DNA of 64,000 bases from Bradyrhizobium diazoefficiens (GTDB lineage Bacteria; Pseudomonadota; Alphaproteobacteria; Rhizobiales; Xanthobacteraceae), in NCBI RefSeq assembly GCF_018131185.1, contig NZ_JAFCJE010000014.1, positions 1-64,000 of the forward strand, given 5' to 3'. Shown piece by piece: positions 33,278 to 44,982 of the stretch (its first letter is position 1; each line of letters begins with the position of its first letter). A program made the position numbers and the translations under genes. A model generated the notes under the pieces. The model saw only the letters and a program-made list of their open reading frames with translations. It ran no database searches and was not told the origin of the DNA.

Positions 33278-34528
33278 CTATCGGATCGCAGCCGCCAGCG
33301 CCGCGATGAGGGCGGGCGGCGTCACCAGCAGGCCGAGCTTGAGGAACGGCCAGGCGCCGACCTCGATCTTTTCCCGGCGGAGCGCGACCAGCCAGAGGAT
33401 AGTGGCGAGCGATCCTGTCACCGACAGATTGGGGCCGAGATCGACGCCGATCAGGATGGCGCTGACGACCGGGGCGGGCAAATGATCGCTGGCGGCAACC
33501 GAGCCGGCGACGAGGCCGACGGGAAGGTTGTTGGCGATGTTCGTGGCGATGGCGGTGGCGATGCCCACACTCCAGGCCGCCTGCGGGACCGATTGCGCCA
33601 CCGCCTGATGCAGCAATGCGCTGAGCTGCGCGATCACGCCGGTCCTGATCAGTGCTTCCACCATGACAAAGAGCCCGCCGACCAGCGGAAGCACGCTCCA
33701 GGACACGCCGCGCAGCACGGGCCATGGCGATTGCCGGCTGAGCAGCAGCACGATCGCGGCCGTCACGCCGCCGCAGATGAAGGTCGGCAGGCCCAGCTGC
33801 TTGTCCAGCGCCGACGCCGTGACCAGCACGATTCCGATCGCGACGATGCCGATGGCCGTCAGCTTGCCGCCGCGGCCGAGCTTGGGATGCGGCACGCTGC
33901 GCGCAATCGTCTCCTCCTTCAGCGCGCGGTGCTGGGTCAGGCGCAGCACGATGTAGGTCAGCAGGATGGAGGCGGCCGAGGGTAGGGCGAACAGGCGCAG
34001 CCATTCGGTGAGCTCCGGCATGCGCGCGCCGAACACGACGAGATTGGCGGGATTGGAGATCGGCAGCACGAAGCTCGCGGCATTGGCGATGAAAGCGCAG
34101 ACGAACAAATAAGGCAGCGGTTTTGCGCCGGCCGCGCGCGTCGCGGCATAGACGGCCGGCGTCAGCACGATCGCGGTGGCGTCGTTGGAGAGCAGCACGG
34201 TTACGAGCGTGCCGACGAGATAGATCAGCAGGAACAGCCGCTGCGGCGAGCCGTCAGCATATTCCACCGCGAGCGCGGCGAGATAGTCGAACAGGCCCTC
34301 GAGCCGCGCCAGCTCGGCGATCAGCATCATGCCGATCAGGAAGAGGTAGACGTCGAGGCCTTTTTCGATGCCGGTAAGCGCCTCCCGCCATGGCAGCAGG
34401 CCTGATAGCACCAGGGCGCCCGCACCGATCACGGCCCAGACCGCCTCCGGCAGGCGAAAGGGGCGGATGATGACGCACGCGGTCGCGACGACGATGATGC
34501 TCCAGGCCCAGATGGCGTCAGACGGCAC
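33278..34528 (-). CDS. ArsB/NhaD-superfamily anion permease
   Basis: A 416-residue ion-transporter-superfamily protein with about eleven or twelve membrane spans. Characteristic parts are PEAVWAVIGAGALVLSGLLP, VLLSNDATAIVLTPAVYAA, FVLPISNPANLVVFG and TNIANNLPVGLVAGSVAASD, the paired helical-hairpin motifs of ArsB. Arsenite export is the best-known activity, yet no arsC, arsR or arsH lies beside it, so another oxyanion or organic anion is possible. The start is a GTG at 34528, only 25 nt after the MFS gene. The frame is open further upstream but that part overlaps the MFS gene. Confidence 0.85.
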   Translation of the reverse strand: MPSDAIWAWSIIVVATACVIIRPFRLPEAVWAVIGAGALVLSGLLPWREALTGIEKGLDVYLFLIGMMLIAELARLEGLFDYLAALAVEYADGSPQRLFLLIYLVGTLVTVLLSNDATAIVLTPAVYAATRAAGAKPLPYLFVCAFIANAASFVLPISNPANLVVFGARMPELTEWLRLFALPSAASILLTYIVLRLTQHRALKEETIARSVPHPKLGRGGKLTAIGIVAIGIVLVTASALDKQLGLPTFICGGVTAAIVLLLSRQSPWPVLRGVSWSVLPLVGGLFVMVEALIRTGVIAQLSALLHQAVAQSVPQAAWSVGIATAIATNIANNLPVGLVAGSVAASDHLPAPVVSAILIGVDLGPNLSVTGSLATILWLVALRREKIEVGAWPFLKLGLLVTPPALIAALAAAIR

Positions 34529-34553
34529 GGTCAGTTCTCGAAACGGGTTGGGT

Positions 34554-35828
34554 TCATTCGGCAGCGATAGCCGATGCCGACGCCGCTGTCTTCCCCCGTG
34601 GGCGAGGGGCGCCATGTCGTGTCTCGGGCAGCGCGAGAATGCAAATGACGGCACCGATCGCAGCGACGGCGCCGAGGCTGATGAACGCCGCGCTGTAGCC
34701 TGCAGCGACCACCACGACGCCTCCCAGCGTCGTCGACATTGCGGCACCGATGCTCTGGGCCGTGATGACCGCGCCTTGCGCGACGTTGAAGCGTCCAGTG
34801 TTGCGCATGAGGTCGGCGACGATCACCGGGAAGATTGCGCCGAAGATGCCCGCGCCGACGCCGTCTAGCAACTGCACGCCGACCAGCCAGAACGGATTGT
34901 CCGAGAGCGTGTAGAGGGCGGCGCGAACAGGCAGGATCAGCAGCGCGGCGAGAAAGAAGCGCTTGTGGCCCCAGCGGTCGGCCTTCGCACCGACCAGCAT
35001 CGCGAACGGCACCATCACCAATTGCGCGGCGACGATGCAGGCCGACATCAGGCTGGTGCCCATGTTCCTGTCCTGGAGCGCCAGCTTCTGCCCGACCAGC
35101 GGCAACATGGCAGCGTTGGCGAGATGGAAGAGCAGTACGCAGATTGCAAAGACGAGCAGGGGGCGGCAGGTCAGAAGCACGGTGATGCCCGACGGCGCGT
35201 CCCGCCGCGCATCGGCGTCTGCATCATTCAGCCCGCGGGCCAAATCGTGATCGATGGCGCGGGCAGGGATCGCGAGGATACTGAGGAGGCTCGCGATCGC
35301 CATCGCGCCAAGGAGGAAGAAGACGACAGTCGGGCCCACCCAATAGGCGGAGACCCCCGCCAGCGCGGCCGCGACCGCATTGCCGGCGTGGTTGAAGGTC
35401 TCATTGCGGCCGATCCGCCGGGTGAAGGCGGCATGGCCGAAGATGCCGAGCGAAACGGCTGCGATCGCTGGCGGAAACATCACGGCAGCGGCCTGCGCAA
35501 TCCCTTGCGAGATCGCGACGGGGAGGAAGCTCGGAAACAACGGCAGCGACAGCGAGGCCAGCGTCACCATGATCGCAGCAATCATCATCACCAGCCGCTT
35601 CGCCCGGGTCGCATCAACCAGGGCGCCGGCCGGCGTCTGCGCCACGATGCCGGCGACGGTTGCGATCGACATCACGAGGCCGATCCGCGCCTCGTCCCAG
35701 TGTTGCTCGGTCAGAAGATAGACCGCGAGATAGGGCCCGAGCCCGTCGCGGACGTCGGCGAGGAAGAAATTGGCTGCATCTAGCGCGCGGCCGGCCTGTC
35801 TTGCCTGATCGGGATTTTCGCTGGCCAT
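34554..35828 (-). CDS. MFS transporter
   Basis: A 424-residue permease with about twelve spans. Motifs are RDGLGPYLAVYLLTEQHWDE at the start, TPAGALVDATRAKRLVMMIA between spans 2 and 3, and GAKADRWGHKRFFLAALLIL in the second half. The N-terminal pattern is that of the YfcJ/YhhS-like or nickel/metabolite exporter-type MFS proteins; the substrate is not determinable. It precedes the ArsB-type gene and is probably co-transcribed with it. The ATG at 35828 is chosen; the extension beyond has no similarity. A large dispersed repeat lies directly upstream. Confidence 0.88.
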   Translation of the reverse strand: MASENPDQARQAGRALDAANFFLADVRDGLGPYLAVYLLTEQHWDEARIGLVMSIATVAGIVAQTPAGALVDATRAKRLVMMIAAIMVTLASLSLPLFPSFLPVAISQGIAQAAAVMFPPAIAAVSLGIFGHAAFTRRIGRNETFNHAGNAVAAALAGVSAYWVGPTVVFFLLGAMAIASLLSILAIPARAIDHDLARGLNDADADARRDAPSGITVLLTCRPLLVFAICVLLFHLANAAMLPLVGQKLALQDRNMGTSLMSACIVAAQLVMVPFAMLVGAKADRWGHKRFFLAALLILPVRAALYTLSDNPFWLVGVQLLDGVGAGIFGAIFPVIVADLMRNTGRFNVAQGAVITAQSIGAAMSTTLGGVVVVAAGYSAAFISLGAVAAIGAVICILALPETRHGAPRPRGKTAASASAIAAE

Positions 35829-35878
35829 CGGTCTCTCGATCGTCGTTGTGCAAACCAGCGTGCCAACCAATCCGCAGT

Positions 35879-36018
35879 CGTCCCGGACAAGCGTAAGCGC
35901 AGATCCGGGACCCATAACCGTTTGGCGAAGATTGGTGGCTAGCAGTTGGCCCGGTCACCGCTTCCTGTGGATATGGATCCCGGATCGGCGCGCGCTCGAG
36001 GCGCGCTTGTCCAGGACG
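35879..36018. repeat. 140-bp dispersed inverted-repeat element
   Basis: Outer arms CGTCCCGGACAAGCG and CGCTTGTCCAGGACG match with one mismatch. Inside there is a second pair, ATCCGGGACCCATA and TATGGATCCCGGAT. From memory, this nested palindrome with a TTTGGCGAAGATTGGTGGC core is a common non-coding repeat in Bradyrhizobium genomes. No gene lies in it. It may be a REP/MITE-like relic or act in transcription termination. Confidence 0.7.
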
Positions 36019-36040
36019 ACGGTGGAGTGTTTGGCTACAT

Positions 36041-38506
36041 TCACCGCGCCACCGAGAGCTTCTCCGTGATCGCCTTGCGCAGAATCCGCGAGAGCGACTC
36101 CACGGAATATGGCTTCTGAATCAGCTCGAACCCGCGATGGGCGTTCTCGGCGAGCACGTTGCTGTAGCCGCTTGTGAGCACCACGGGCAGGCCCGGATAG
36201 CGCTCGCGGATGACGCCGGCGAGCTCGACGCCGTTCATGCCGGGCATGATGACGTCGGAGAAGACGAGGTCGACGGAGAATTCGTTCTCGCCCAGGATCG
36301 TCAGAGCAGCGTTGGCGTTGGCGACGCGCCGGACGACGTAGCCGAGATCTTCCAGAAGCTCGGTCGAGAACTGGCCGACATCGTCATTGTCCTCGACCAC
36401 GAGCACGCGGTAGCCGCGCCCCGTGATCGCAGCCTCGTGGGTGAGCGCCGCGGTTTCCTTCTCGGCGGCGGGGCTTTGCGCCTGGGGCAAATACATGGTG
36501 AAGGTCGCGCCGTGGCCTTGTGTGCTCGCCACCGCGATGTCGCCCTCGGACTGCTTTGCGAATCCGAAGGCCTGGCTGAGGCCGAGACCGGTACCCTTGC
36601 CGACCTCCTTGGTGGTGAAGAACGGCTCGAAGATGGAGTCGAGATGGTCCGGCGCGATGCCGCTGCCGGTGTCGGCGACGGAGATTGCGACATAGTCGCC
36701 GCCCCGCGCCGATTGCGCGCGCAGGCTCGGAATGCCCTGAACCTTGCGCACGGCGATGGTGAGGCGGCCTTCGCCGTCCATGGCGTCGCGGGCGTTGATG
36801 GCGAGGTTGATCAGCGCGGTCTCGAACTGGGCGATGTCGGCGACGGTGAAGCAGTCGGCATCGTCGATCTCGACGACGATCTCGATGCGGCCGCCGACCA
36901 GCGGCCGCACCAGTTGCGCGACGCCCTCGACCTGGCTGCCGACGTTGAAGATCTGGGGTTTCAGCGGCTGCCGGCGCGCGAACGCCAGAAGCTGCGCGGT
37001 CAGCTTGGAGGCGCGCTCGACCGTCTCGGAGATGGCATCGACATAGCGGCGGCGGCGCTCTTCCGGCAGCTCCCGCCGGCGCAGGAAATCGGTGGCCGAG
37101 CGGATGATGGTGAGGAGATTGTTGAAATCGTGTGCGACGCCGCCAGTGAGCTGGCCGATCGCCTCCATCTTCTGCGATTGCCGCAACGCCTCCTCGCCGC
37201 GGCGGCGCTCGGTGATGTCGACGGCCTCGGGCACGGCGCCGGTGATGTTGCCGTGACGGTCGAGCACGGGGCGCATGCCGAAGTCGAAATCGCGCTCGCC
37301 GACGGGAAGGCGTAGCCGCATCTCGAGCCGCACCGCTTCGCCCTTGAGCACGGTGTGGAAGGCGTCCTGCACTTGCGCGCTCATGCCCTCCGTCGCGCTG
37401 AACCAGGGCGTCTCCCACAACGGCTTGCCGATCACATCTGAAGAGCTCGCATCGATGCCGTCGAGTGCGGTCTTGTTGGCGTAGAGAAGCTCGCCCCTGA
37501 GATTGACCAGACCCTGATACTGGTTGCTGGTTTCCAGGATCGCGCGCAGCCGCGCCTCGTTGGATTCGAGCTCGGCGGTGCGTTGTGCGATGCGCTCTTC
37601 CAGCGTCTCGTTGAGCTGCCGGAGCTCGATCTCGGCCTGCTTGGCGACGGTGATGTCGTGGGCAACGCCGATGAAGCCGATATGCTTGCCGGTCGGGTCC
37701 CAGCGTGGCTGCGATTCCGAGCGCAACCAGCGCCATTCGCCGCTGGCGTTCTTGTACCGCGCTTCGAGCACGAAGGGCTTGAGTGACGCTTCGCCCTGGA
37801 CGGATTGCTGGAGCACGTGCGGCAGGTCGTCCGGATGCAGCACCTTGCGCCAGTCGAAATCGATGGCCTGATCATAGGGCAGGCCGACGAAATCGACATA
37901 GGCCTGGTTGGCGAAGGACCGCTTGCGATCGAGCTTGGTCACCCAGATCGGTACCGGCGCGCTGTCGGCGATCAACCGAAAGCGTTCCTCGCTCTCGCGC
38001 AGGGTCTCGCGCGCGAGCATCTGGTCGGTGATGTCGATATGGGCGCCCACGAGGCGGATGGCGCGGCCATCCTTGTCGCGCTCGATCTTGGCGACGACCC
38101 GGATCCAGCGGGTCTCGCCGTCATTGGGGCGGATGATGCGGTATGCGGCGGTGTAGTCTTCGCTCGTGCCGGCGAGCGCCTCCAAGAAATGCTTGACGGT
38201 TGCTTCGCGATCCTCGGGATGGAGCCGATTGACCCAATCCTCGTGCGATTCGTCGGCGGCCTCGGGCGGCAGGCCATGAATCATGAGATATTCGGGCGAG
38301 CGGCGGTTCTTGAACCCTTCGCGGAAGTCGACCTCGACGCCGCCGACCTTGCCAATACGCTGGATGCGTGCGAGCTCGGCCTCGCGCTCCTGAAGCGCAC
38401 GATAGGCGTTGTCGCGCTCGCGCGCGACGTCTTCGAGATGCTGGCGCAGCCTTTCGGCGGCGATGGTTTCGGGCAAGGGATCGTTCAAGGCATCGGCCGT
38501 TGTCAT
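36041..38506 (-). CDS. Hybrid sensor histidine kinase with multiple PAS domains
   Basis: An 821-residue cytoplasmic hybrid kinase with no membrane span. Order: N-terminal coiled coil, three or four PAS/PAC modules (about 45-440, with repeated GxxxDITxxK/R ends such as GAHIDITDQ, GVAHDITVAK and EAVDITERRR), HisKA with phosphoacceptor His in GVAHDFNNLLTIIRSATDFL, HATPase_c (NLAINARDAM, DTGSGI, GKGTGLGLS), and a C-terminal receiver (VLVVEDNDDVG; Asp in LVFSDVIMPG; Lys in LIQKPYS). ATG at 38506; a GTG four codons upstream is also possible. No partner regulator is adjacent. PAS domains suggest redox, oxygen or ligand sensing. Confidence 0.92.
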   Translation of the reverse strand: MTTADALNDPLPETIAAERLRQHLEDVARERDNAYRALQEREAELARIQRIGKVGGVEVDFREGFKNRRSPEYLMIHGLPPEAADESHEDWVNRLHPEDREATVKHFLEALAGTSEDYTAAYRIIRPNDGETRWIRVVAKIERDKDGRAIRLVGAHIDITDQMLARETLRESEERFRLIADSAPVPIWVTKLDRKRSFANQAYVDFVGLPYDQAIDFDWRKVLHPDDLPHVLQQSVQGEASLKPFVLEARYKNASGEWRWLRSESQPRWDPTGKHIGFIGVAHDITVAKQAEIELRQLNETLEERIAQRTAELESNEARLRAILETSNQYQGLVNLRGELLYANKTALDGIDASSSDVIGKPLWETPWFSATEGMSAQVQDAFHTVLKGEAVRLEMRLRLPVGERDFDFGMRPVLDRHGNITGAVPEAVDITERRRGEEALRQSQKMEAIGQLTGGVAHDFNNLLTIIRSATDFLRRRELPEERRRRYVDAISETVERASKLTAQLLAFARRQPLKPQIFNVGSQVEGVAQLVRPLVGGRIEIVVEIDDADCFTVADIAQFETALINLAINARDAMDGEGRLTIAVRKVQGIPSLRAQSARGGDYVAISVADTGSGIAPDHLDSIFEPFFTTKEVGKGTGLGLSQAFGFAKQSEGDIAVASTQGHGATFTMYLPQAQSPAAEKETAALTHEAAITGRGYRVLVVEDNDDVGQFSTELLEDLGYVVRRVANANAALTILGENEFSVDLVFSDVIMPGMNGVELAGVIRERYPGLPVVLTSGYSNVLAENAHRGFELIQKPYSVESLSRILRKAITEKLSVAR

Positions 38507-38740
38507 GCAGTTGCGCACGTGCCGAATGGATATTCACACAGACGGAGCGTGATGACCATTGTTTAGAGGAAATAGACTGTCTGGAAAGGCTGGCGGCGAG
38601 CCCGGCATACGGGAAAGTGTGGTAGGCAACGCCGGTTTTGGCATTTTGTTCCTGAAATTGGAACGATGCAGCTGCGGATGCGTCTTCGCGAGGCGCCACA
38701 CCTCTCGTCGTTCAAATCACCTTTCCGAAGAGGCTAAATC

Positions 38741-39826
38741 TTGAAGCTCTTTGTCTGCCAGGCCTGCGGCAACGTCCTCTATTTCGAGAACCGTGTCTGC
38801 GAACGCTGCGGCCATCAGGTCGCGTTCCTGCCGGAGAGGGAGACGATGTCGGCGATCGAGCCCGACGGAGAGGCCTGGAGGACGCTGGCAGACAAGGGCG
38901 AAAGCCGGATGCTGTGCCGCAATGCCGCGTACGATTCCTGCAACTGGCTGACGGATCCAGGCGAGGGCAACGGCTATTGCCGCGCCTGCCGCCACAACGG
39001 CATCGTACCGGATTTGTCCGACCCCGCCCAACTCGCCGGCTGGCGCGAGCTGGAGGTGGCGAAACACCGTCTGTTCTATTCCCTGATCCGCTGGAAGCTG
39101 CCGCTCCAGACCCGGCAAGACGACCCCGAGCATGGACTGATCTTCAATTTCCTCGCTGACGATCCCAACAGCGGAGAGAAGATCTTGACCGGCCACGACA
39201 ACGGCCTGATCACGATCGCGCTCACCGAGGCCAATACCATCGAGCGGGAGCGGCGCAGGCTCGAGATGGGCGAGCCGTACCGTACGCTGCTCGGGCATTT
39301 CCGCCACGAGGTCGGGCACTATTTCTGGGACGTCCTGGTGCGGGGCGGCGGCAAGCTCGATGAATGCCGCGCGGTATTCGGTGACGATTCCGCCGATTAC
39401 GGCCAGGCCCTGCAGCGCCACTATGCCGAAGGCCCGCCGCCGGACTGGCAGCAGAGTTACGTCTCGGCCTATGCCACGACCCATCCCTGGGAAGACTTCG
39501 CCGAGACCTGGGCGCACTATATCCACATCGTGGACGCTCTGGAGATGGCCGGCGAGTTCGGCATGGAGGTGCGCCCCAGGGTGGACCGCGACGGGGAGTT
39601 GACGGCGCGCATCCGTTTCAACCCCTACGAGGCAAGGGATGTCGACGCGCTGCTGAGCGCATGGCTGCCCTTCACGTTCGCCATGAACAGCGTCAATCGT
39701 GCCATGGGCCTGCGCGACCTCTATCCCTTCATCCTGTCGCCCGCAGTGGTCGGCAAGCTCGGCTTCATTCACGGCCTGGTCCGGGACGTGGCCAAGGAGC
39801 CCAAGGGCGCCGCAGGGGGGGCCTAA
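38741..39826 (+). CDS. Zinc-ribbon putative zinc metallopeptidase
   Basis: A 361-residue protein. It begins with a rubredoxin-like zinc ribbon (CQACGNVLYFENRVCERCGH) and has a second Cys cluster (CRNAAYDSCNW ... YCRACRHNG). A HExxH-like metal site lies in LGHFRHEVGHYFWD, followed by an acidic segment (WEDFAETWAHYIHI) that can supply the third ligand. This matches the uncharacterised family of putative zinc-binding metallopeptidases of about 350 residues. The start is TTG at 38741, since a later ATG would remove the first zinc ribbon; AAGAGG lies 8 nt upstream. It probably acts in the cytoplasm (no signal peptide). Substrate unknown. Confidence 0.85.
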   Translation: MKLFVCQACGNVLYFENRVCERCGHQVAFLPERETMSAIEPDGEAWRTLADKGESRMLCRNAAYDSCNWLTDPGEGNGYCRACRHNGIVPDLSDPAQLAGWRELEVAKHRLFYSLIRWKLPLQTRQDDPEHGLIFNFLADDPNSGEKILTGHDNGLITIALTEANTIERERRRLEMGEPYRTLLGHFRHEVGHYFWDVLVRGGGKLDECRAVFGDDSADYGQALQRHYAEGPPPDWQQSYVSAYATTHPWEDFAETWAHYIHIVDALEMAGEFGMEVRPRVDRDGELTARIRFNPYEARDVDALLSAWLPFTFAMNSVNRAMGLRDLYPFILSPAVVGKLGFIHGLVRDVAKEPKGAAGGA

Positions 39827-39870
39827 GGGCTTGCGAGCCCATTCGGTCTTGCGCTGGTACGCCAGAAGCG

Positions 39871-39898
39871 GGCCGGATTTAGACCGTTGCCTCCGGCC
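39871..39898 (+). terminator. Possible terminator after the peptidase gene
   Basis: GGCCGGA and TCCGGCC arms with a 14-nt loop, then GATTTT. It lies 45 nt after the stop of the metallopeptidase gene and before the carboxylase gene. Weak because the loop is long. Confidence 0.3.
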
Positions 39899-39991
39899 GA
39901 TTTTGATGTACCACGGGAGCCACACGGCCCGTCCCGATAGGCCCCAACGGCCGGGGAAGGGTCCCGCCCAAGGTCGAGACTCAAGAAAAGC

Positions 39992-42007
<2,016 letters not shown>

Positions 42008-42021
42008 GAGCCCCTTCGCGA

Positions 42022-42068
42022 CGAAGCAATCCAGCCTGTCTCCGCGGATGCATTCCTGGATTGCTTCG
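42022..42068. repeat. Bradyrhizobium-type palindromic repeat
   Basis: CGAAGCAATCCAG and CTGGATTGCTTCG are perfect 13-bp arms around CCTGTCTCCGCGGATGCATT. From memory this element (AAGCAATCCAG...CTGGATTGCTT) is among the most abundant extragenic repeats of Bradyrhizobium and Rhodopseudomonas. It lies between the carboxylase and oxaloacetate decarboxylase-like genes. Confidence 0.75.
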
Positions 42069-42124
42069 CTTCGCAGCAATGACGGAGTATGCTGCGGCCT
42101 CCGTGACCTAATCGAGACAGCGCC

Positions 42125-42991
42125 ATGGCCTTTCGTTCCCGCCGCGAAAAACTGCGCTCCGTCCTGTCGGGCGCGACCTGCGTCCATCCCGGCTCGGTTT
42201 ACGACGCCATCTCGATCCGCATCGCCGAGGACCTCGGCTTTCCGCTCGGCATGTTCGGCGGTTCGGTCGCCTCGCTCGCCGTGCTCGGCGATCCCGACAT
42301 TACCCTGATCACGCTCACCGAGCTCGCCGAGCAGATGCGGCGGATGTCGCGGGCCTCGGCGCTGCCGGTGCTGGTCGATGCCGATCACGGCTATGGCAAT
42401 GCGCTCAATGTACGCCGTACCGTGCAGGAACTGGAGGCGGCGGGTGCCGCCGGCCTCACCATCGAGGACACGCTGCTGCCGGCCGCTTTTGGCGAGGCGA
42501 AGACGCAGCTGATCTCGCTCGAGGAAGGCGTCGGCAAGATGAAGGCCGCGCTCGGCGGCCGTAGTGATGGCTCGCTGGTCATCATGGGCCGCACGGGTGC
42601 TGCTGCGATCAGCTCGATCGAAGATGCGATCCGCCGCGCCAGGGCATACGAAGCCGCCGGTGTCGATGCGCTGTTCTTCACCGGAATCAAGTCGCGCGCC
42701 GAGCTCGAGGCGGTTGCCGCTGCGACGCACCTGCCGATCGTGCTCGGCGGGGCGCCGGAAGAGCTGAACGCGCTCGATTTTCTCGCCGGTCAGCGCGTAC
42801 GCATCGCGCTCCAGGGTCACGCGCCGATCGCTGCCGCGACGCAGGCCGTGTATGAGACTCTGAAGGCGCTCCGCGAAGGCGCGCCGCCGAAAAGCCTTAG
42901 AGGGATCGCATCGTCGGAGCTGACGGCCCGCGTCATGCGCGAGACTGACATCAAGGCGCGCAGCGCCGAGGTTCTCGGATTGAAAAAATGA
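42125..42991 (+). CDS. Oxaloacetate decarboxylase-like protein (PEP mutase/isocitrate lyase superfamily)
   Basis: A 288-residue alpha/beta-barrel enzyme. Superfamily motifs are GSVYDAISIRIAEDLGFPLG, the metal-binding LPVLVDADHGYGNALNVRRT, GAAGLTIEDTLLP, IMGRTGAAAISSIEDAIRRA and VDALFFTGIKS. This composition resembles the PA4872-type oxaloacetate decarboxylases, which convert oxaloacetate to pyruvate with Mg2+. Length is normal. Its stop overlaps the start of the acylphosphatase gene by ATGA, so the two are coupled. Citramalate lyase-like or other activities in this superfamily cannot be excluded. Confidence 0.85.
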   Translation: MAFRSRREKLRSVLSGATCVHPGSVYDAISIRIAEDLGFPLGMFGGSVASLAVLGDPDITLITLTELAEQMRRMSRASALPVLVDADHGYGNALNVRRTVQELEAAGAAGLTIEDTLLPAAFGEAKTQLISLEEGVGKMKAALGGRSDGSLVIMGRTGAAAISSIEDAIRRARAYEAAGVDALFFTGIKSRAELEAVAAATHLPIVLGGAPEELNALDFLAGQRVRIALQGHAPIAAATQAVYETLKALREGAPPKSLRGIASSELTARVMRETDIKARSAEVLGLKK

Positions 42992-43287
42992 GCCGGGCGA
43001 TTCTCCAGGTCATGATCCGCGGGCGCGTGCAGGGCGTCGGCTATCGGGCCTGGGTCGAGTATCAGGCGACAACGAGCGGCGTCGAAGGCTGGGTCCGCAA
43101 CCGCCGCGACGGCAGCGTGGAAGCGCTGTTCGCCGGCACGCCGCAGCACGTCGCGGACATGGTCGCGCTGTGCCGCCACGGCCCGCCATCCTCGCGCGTC
43201 GACAGCGTCACCAGCGAGACCGCGAGCGCGGATGAGCTGAACCTGCGCCGGGCAGGGGAGAAGTTCTCGGTGCTGCCGACGCTGTGA
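42988..43287 (+). CDS. acyP: Acylphosphatase
   Basis: A 99-residue acylphosphatase that hydrolyses carboxyl-phosphate anhydrides such as acetyl or 1,3-bisphosphoglycerate phosphates. The signature is VMIRGRVQGVGYRAWVEYQA with the catalytic Arg, and GWVRNRRDGSVEALFAG with the catalytic Asn. It is slightly longer than the usual 90-95 residues through its C-terminal tail (FSVLPTL). Translationally coupled to the decarboxylase-like gene by a 4-bp overlap. Confidence 0.93.
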   Translation: MSRAILQVMIRGRVQGVGYRAWVEYQATTSGVEGWVRNRRDGSVEALFAGTPQHVADMVALCRHGPPSSRVDSVTSETASADELNLRRAGEKFSVLPTL

Positions 43288-43356
43288 GAGCTAAGCTTCT
43301 CGCCGCGCCGAAGGTCCGCTCCCTCGCCCGTTCTTACGGGAACAGGTTGAGAGACT

Positions 43357-44943
43357 TCACCGCGGCAGCTTGGCGATCGCTTCGCTGAGCTCGTGAATCT
43401 CGTACGGCTTGCGCAGGATCGGGAAATCTCCGCGCACGCCGGCGGCGACCTCGCTGTAGCCGGTGGCAAGCAGGATCGGCAGGCCGGGGCGGATCTGGCG
43501 GAGATGATGGGCGAGGGTGAGGCCGTCCATCTTGCCGGGCATGACGATGTCCGAGAAAACGAAGTCGACGCCGTTGTTCTCGATCTCGCGCAGGGCAGCT
43601 TCGGCATCGGCGACCCGGCGCACCTGGTAGCCGAGCTGCTCCAGCAGGCCGATGCTGACCGCGGCGACGTCCGGATTGTCCTCCACCAGCAACACGGTAC
43701 CGCTGCCCTGAAACGCGGGCTCTCCCGTCGTGTCGGACGATGGCGTGTCTTCTCCGCGGGGCAGGAGGATGGTGAAGGTCGTGCCCTTGCCGAGCTCGCT
43801 TGCGACGCTCACCGTGCCGCCGGCCTGGTGCGCGAAGCCGTGCACCTGAGACAGGCCGAGGCCCGTGCCCTTTCCGATCGGCTTGGTCGTGAAGAACGGC
43901 TCGAAGATCTTGTCGAGAACGTCGGAGGGAATGCCGAGCCCGGTGTCGGTAACGTCGATCGCGACGAAATCGCCGGCGAGGGGCGCCTCGTCCAGCACGA
44001 CCTTGCGTGCGCCGATCGTCACGGTGCCGCCGTCGGGCATCGCGTCGCGGGCATTGATGACGAGGTTGAGCAGCGCTGTCTCGAGTTCGGACGCGTCGGC
44101 CTTGATCGGCCAGACGTCGCGGTCGATGTCGAAGACCAGGCGTACGGAGCTGCCGACACCGGCATCGAGCACGTCGCGAATTGCCGCGATGCGTTCGGCG
44201 AAATCGATCGCCTGCGGATTGACGCTCTGCCGCCGCGCGAAGGTGAGGAGTTGGTTGGTCAGCGCCGCCCCGCGCTTGGTGGCGGTTTCGATGGCCGAGA
44301 TCGCGCGCTGCATCTTGGCCGCGTCGTCGGCCCCTCGCTTCAGCATATGGAGGCTGCCGCTGATGATCATCAGAAGGTTGTTGAAGTCGTGGGCGACCCC
44401 ACCGGTGAGTTGCCCGAGCGCGTCGAACTTCTGGGACTCGGCGAGCTGCTTCTGCATCGCCTCGAGCTTGATCTGTGTATTGCGGCGCTCTGTGATGTCG
44501 CGCGTGATCTTGGCGAATCCGACCAGTGCGCCGTCCTCGTAGATCGGATCGATCACGACGCTGGCCCAGAAGAAGGTGCCGTCCTTGCGAACGCGCCAGC
44601 CTTCCTCCTCGTAGCGGCCCTTTTCCCTGGCGATGCCGAGCGCACGGGCCGGCTTGCCGTTGGCGCGGTCGGTTTCGGTGTAGAAGCGGGAGAAATGCTG
44701 GCCGAGGATCTCTTCGGGTGAATAGCCCTTGATGCGTTCGCCGCCGATGTTCCAGCTGGTGATGATCCCCTTGGGATCGAGCATGTAGAGGGCGTAGTCC
44801 GCAACTCCCTCAACCAACAGCCGGAAACTGCGTTCGCTCTCGAACAAGTCTCTCTGTTGACTGACCTTTTCGACCATTCCGGGACCCCGCCTCGACTGGA
44901 GCAAACGCCGCGGGCGCCGGATGGTTCCCCCAGCCTGGGACAT
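43357..44943 (-). CDS. PAS-containing hybrid sensor histidine kinase
   Basis: A 528-residue soluble hybrid kinase. It has one PAS/PAC domain (about 33-155: SFRLLVEGVADYALYMLDPK, ending FAKITRDITERR), HisKA with His in GVAHDFNNLLMIISGSLHML, HATPase_c (NLVINARDAM, DTGLGI, GKGTGLGLSQ), and a receiver (VLLVEDNPDVA; Asp in FVFSDIVMPG; Lys in ILRKPYE). The start may be ATG 44943 or ATG 44877, which removes 22 basic residues. It has a similar domain set to the larger kinase at 36041-38506. No membrane span and no adjacent partner; the divergent GbsR-like gene begins 75 nt away. Confidence 0.92.
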   Translation of the reverse strand: MSQAGGTIRRPRRLLQSRRGPGMVEKVSQQRDLFESERSFRLLVEGVADYALYMLDPKGIITSWNIGGERIKGYSPEEILGQHFSRFYTETDRANGKPARALGIAREKGRYEEEGWRVRKDGTFFWASVVIDPIYEDGALVGFAKITRDITERRNTQIKLEAMQKQLAESQKFDALGQLTGGVAHDFNNLLMIISGSLHMLKRGADDAAKMQRAISAIETATKRGAALTNQLLTFARRQSVNPQAIDFAERIAAIRDVLDAGVGSSVRLVFDIDRDVWPIKADASELETALLNLVINARDAMPDGGTVTIGARKVVLDEAPLAGDFVAIDVTDTGLGIPSDVLDKIFEPFFTTKPIGKGTGLGLSQVHGFAHQAGGTVSVASELGKGTTFTILLPRGEDTPSSDTTGEPAFQGSGTVLLVEDNPDVAAVSIGLLEQLGYQVRRVADAEAALREIENNGVDFVFSDIVMPGKMDGLTLAHHLRQIRPGLPILLATGYSEVAAGVRGDFPILRKPYEIHELSEAIAKLPR

Positions 44944-44982
44944 TTTTAGGCATTCCCCCGCCGCGTATGCGGATGGTGTCGC

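Noticed and set aside
33278..34528. An arsenic-resistance operon
   Set aside because: Only an ArsB-superfamily permease is present; no arsC, arsH or arsenic-type ArsR is adjacent, and the ArsR at 12231 lacks metal-binding cysteines.
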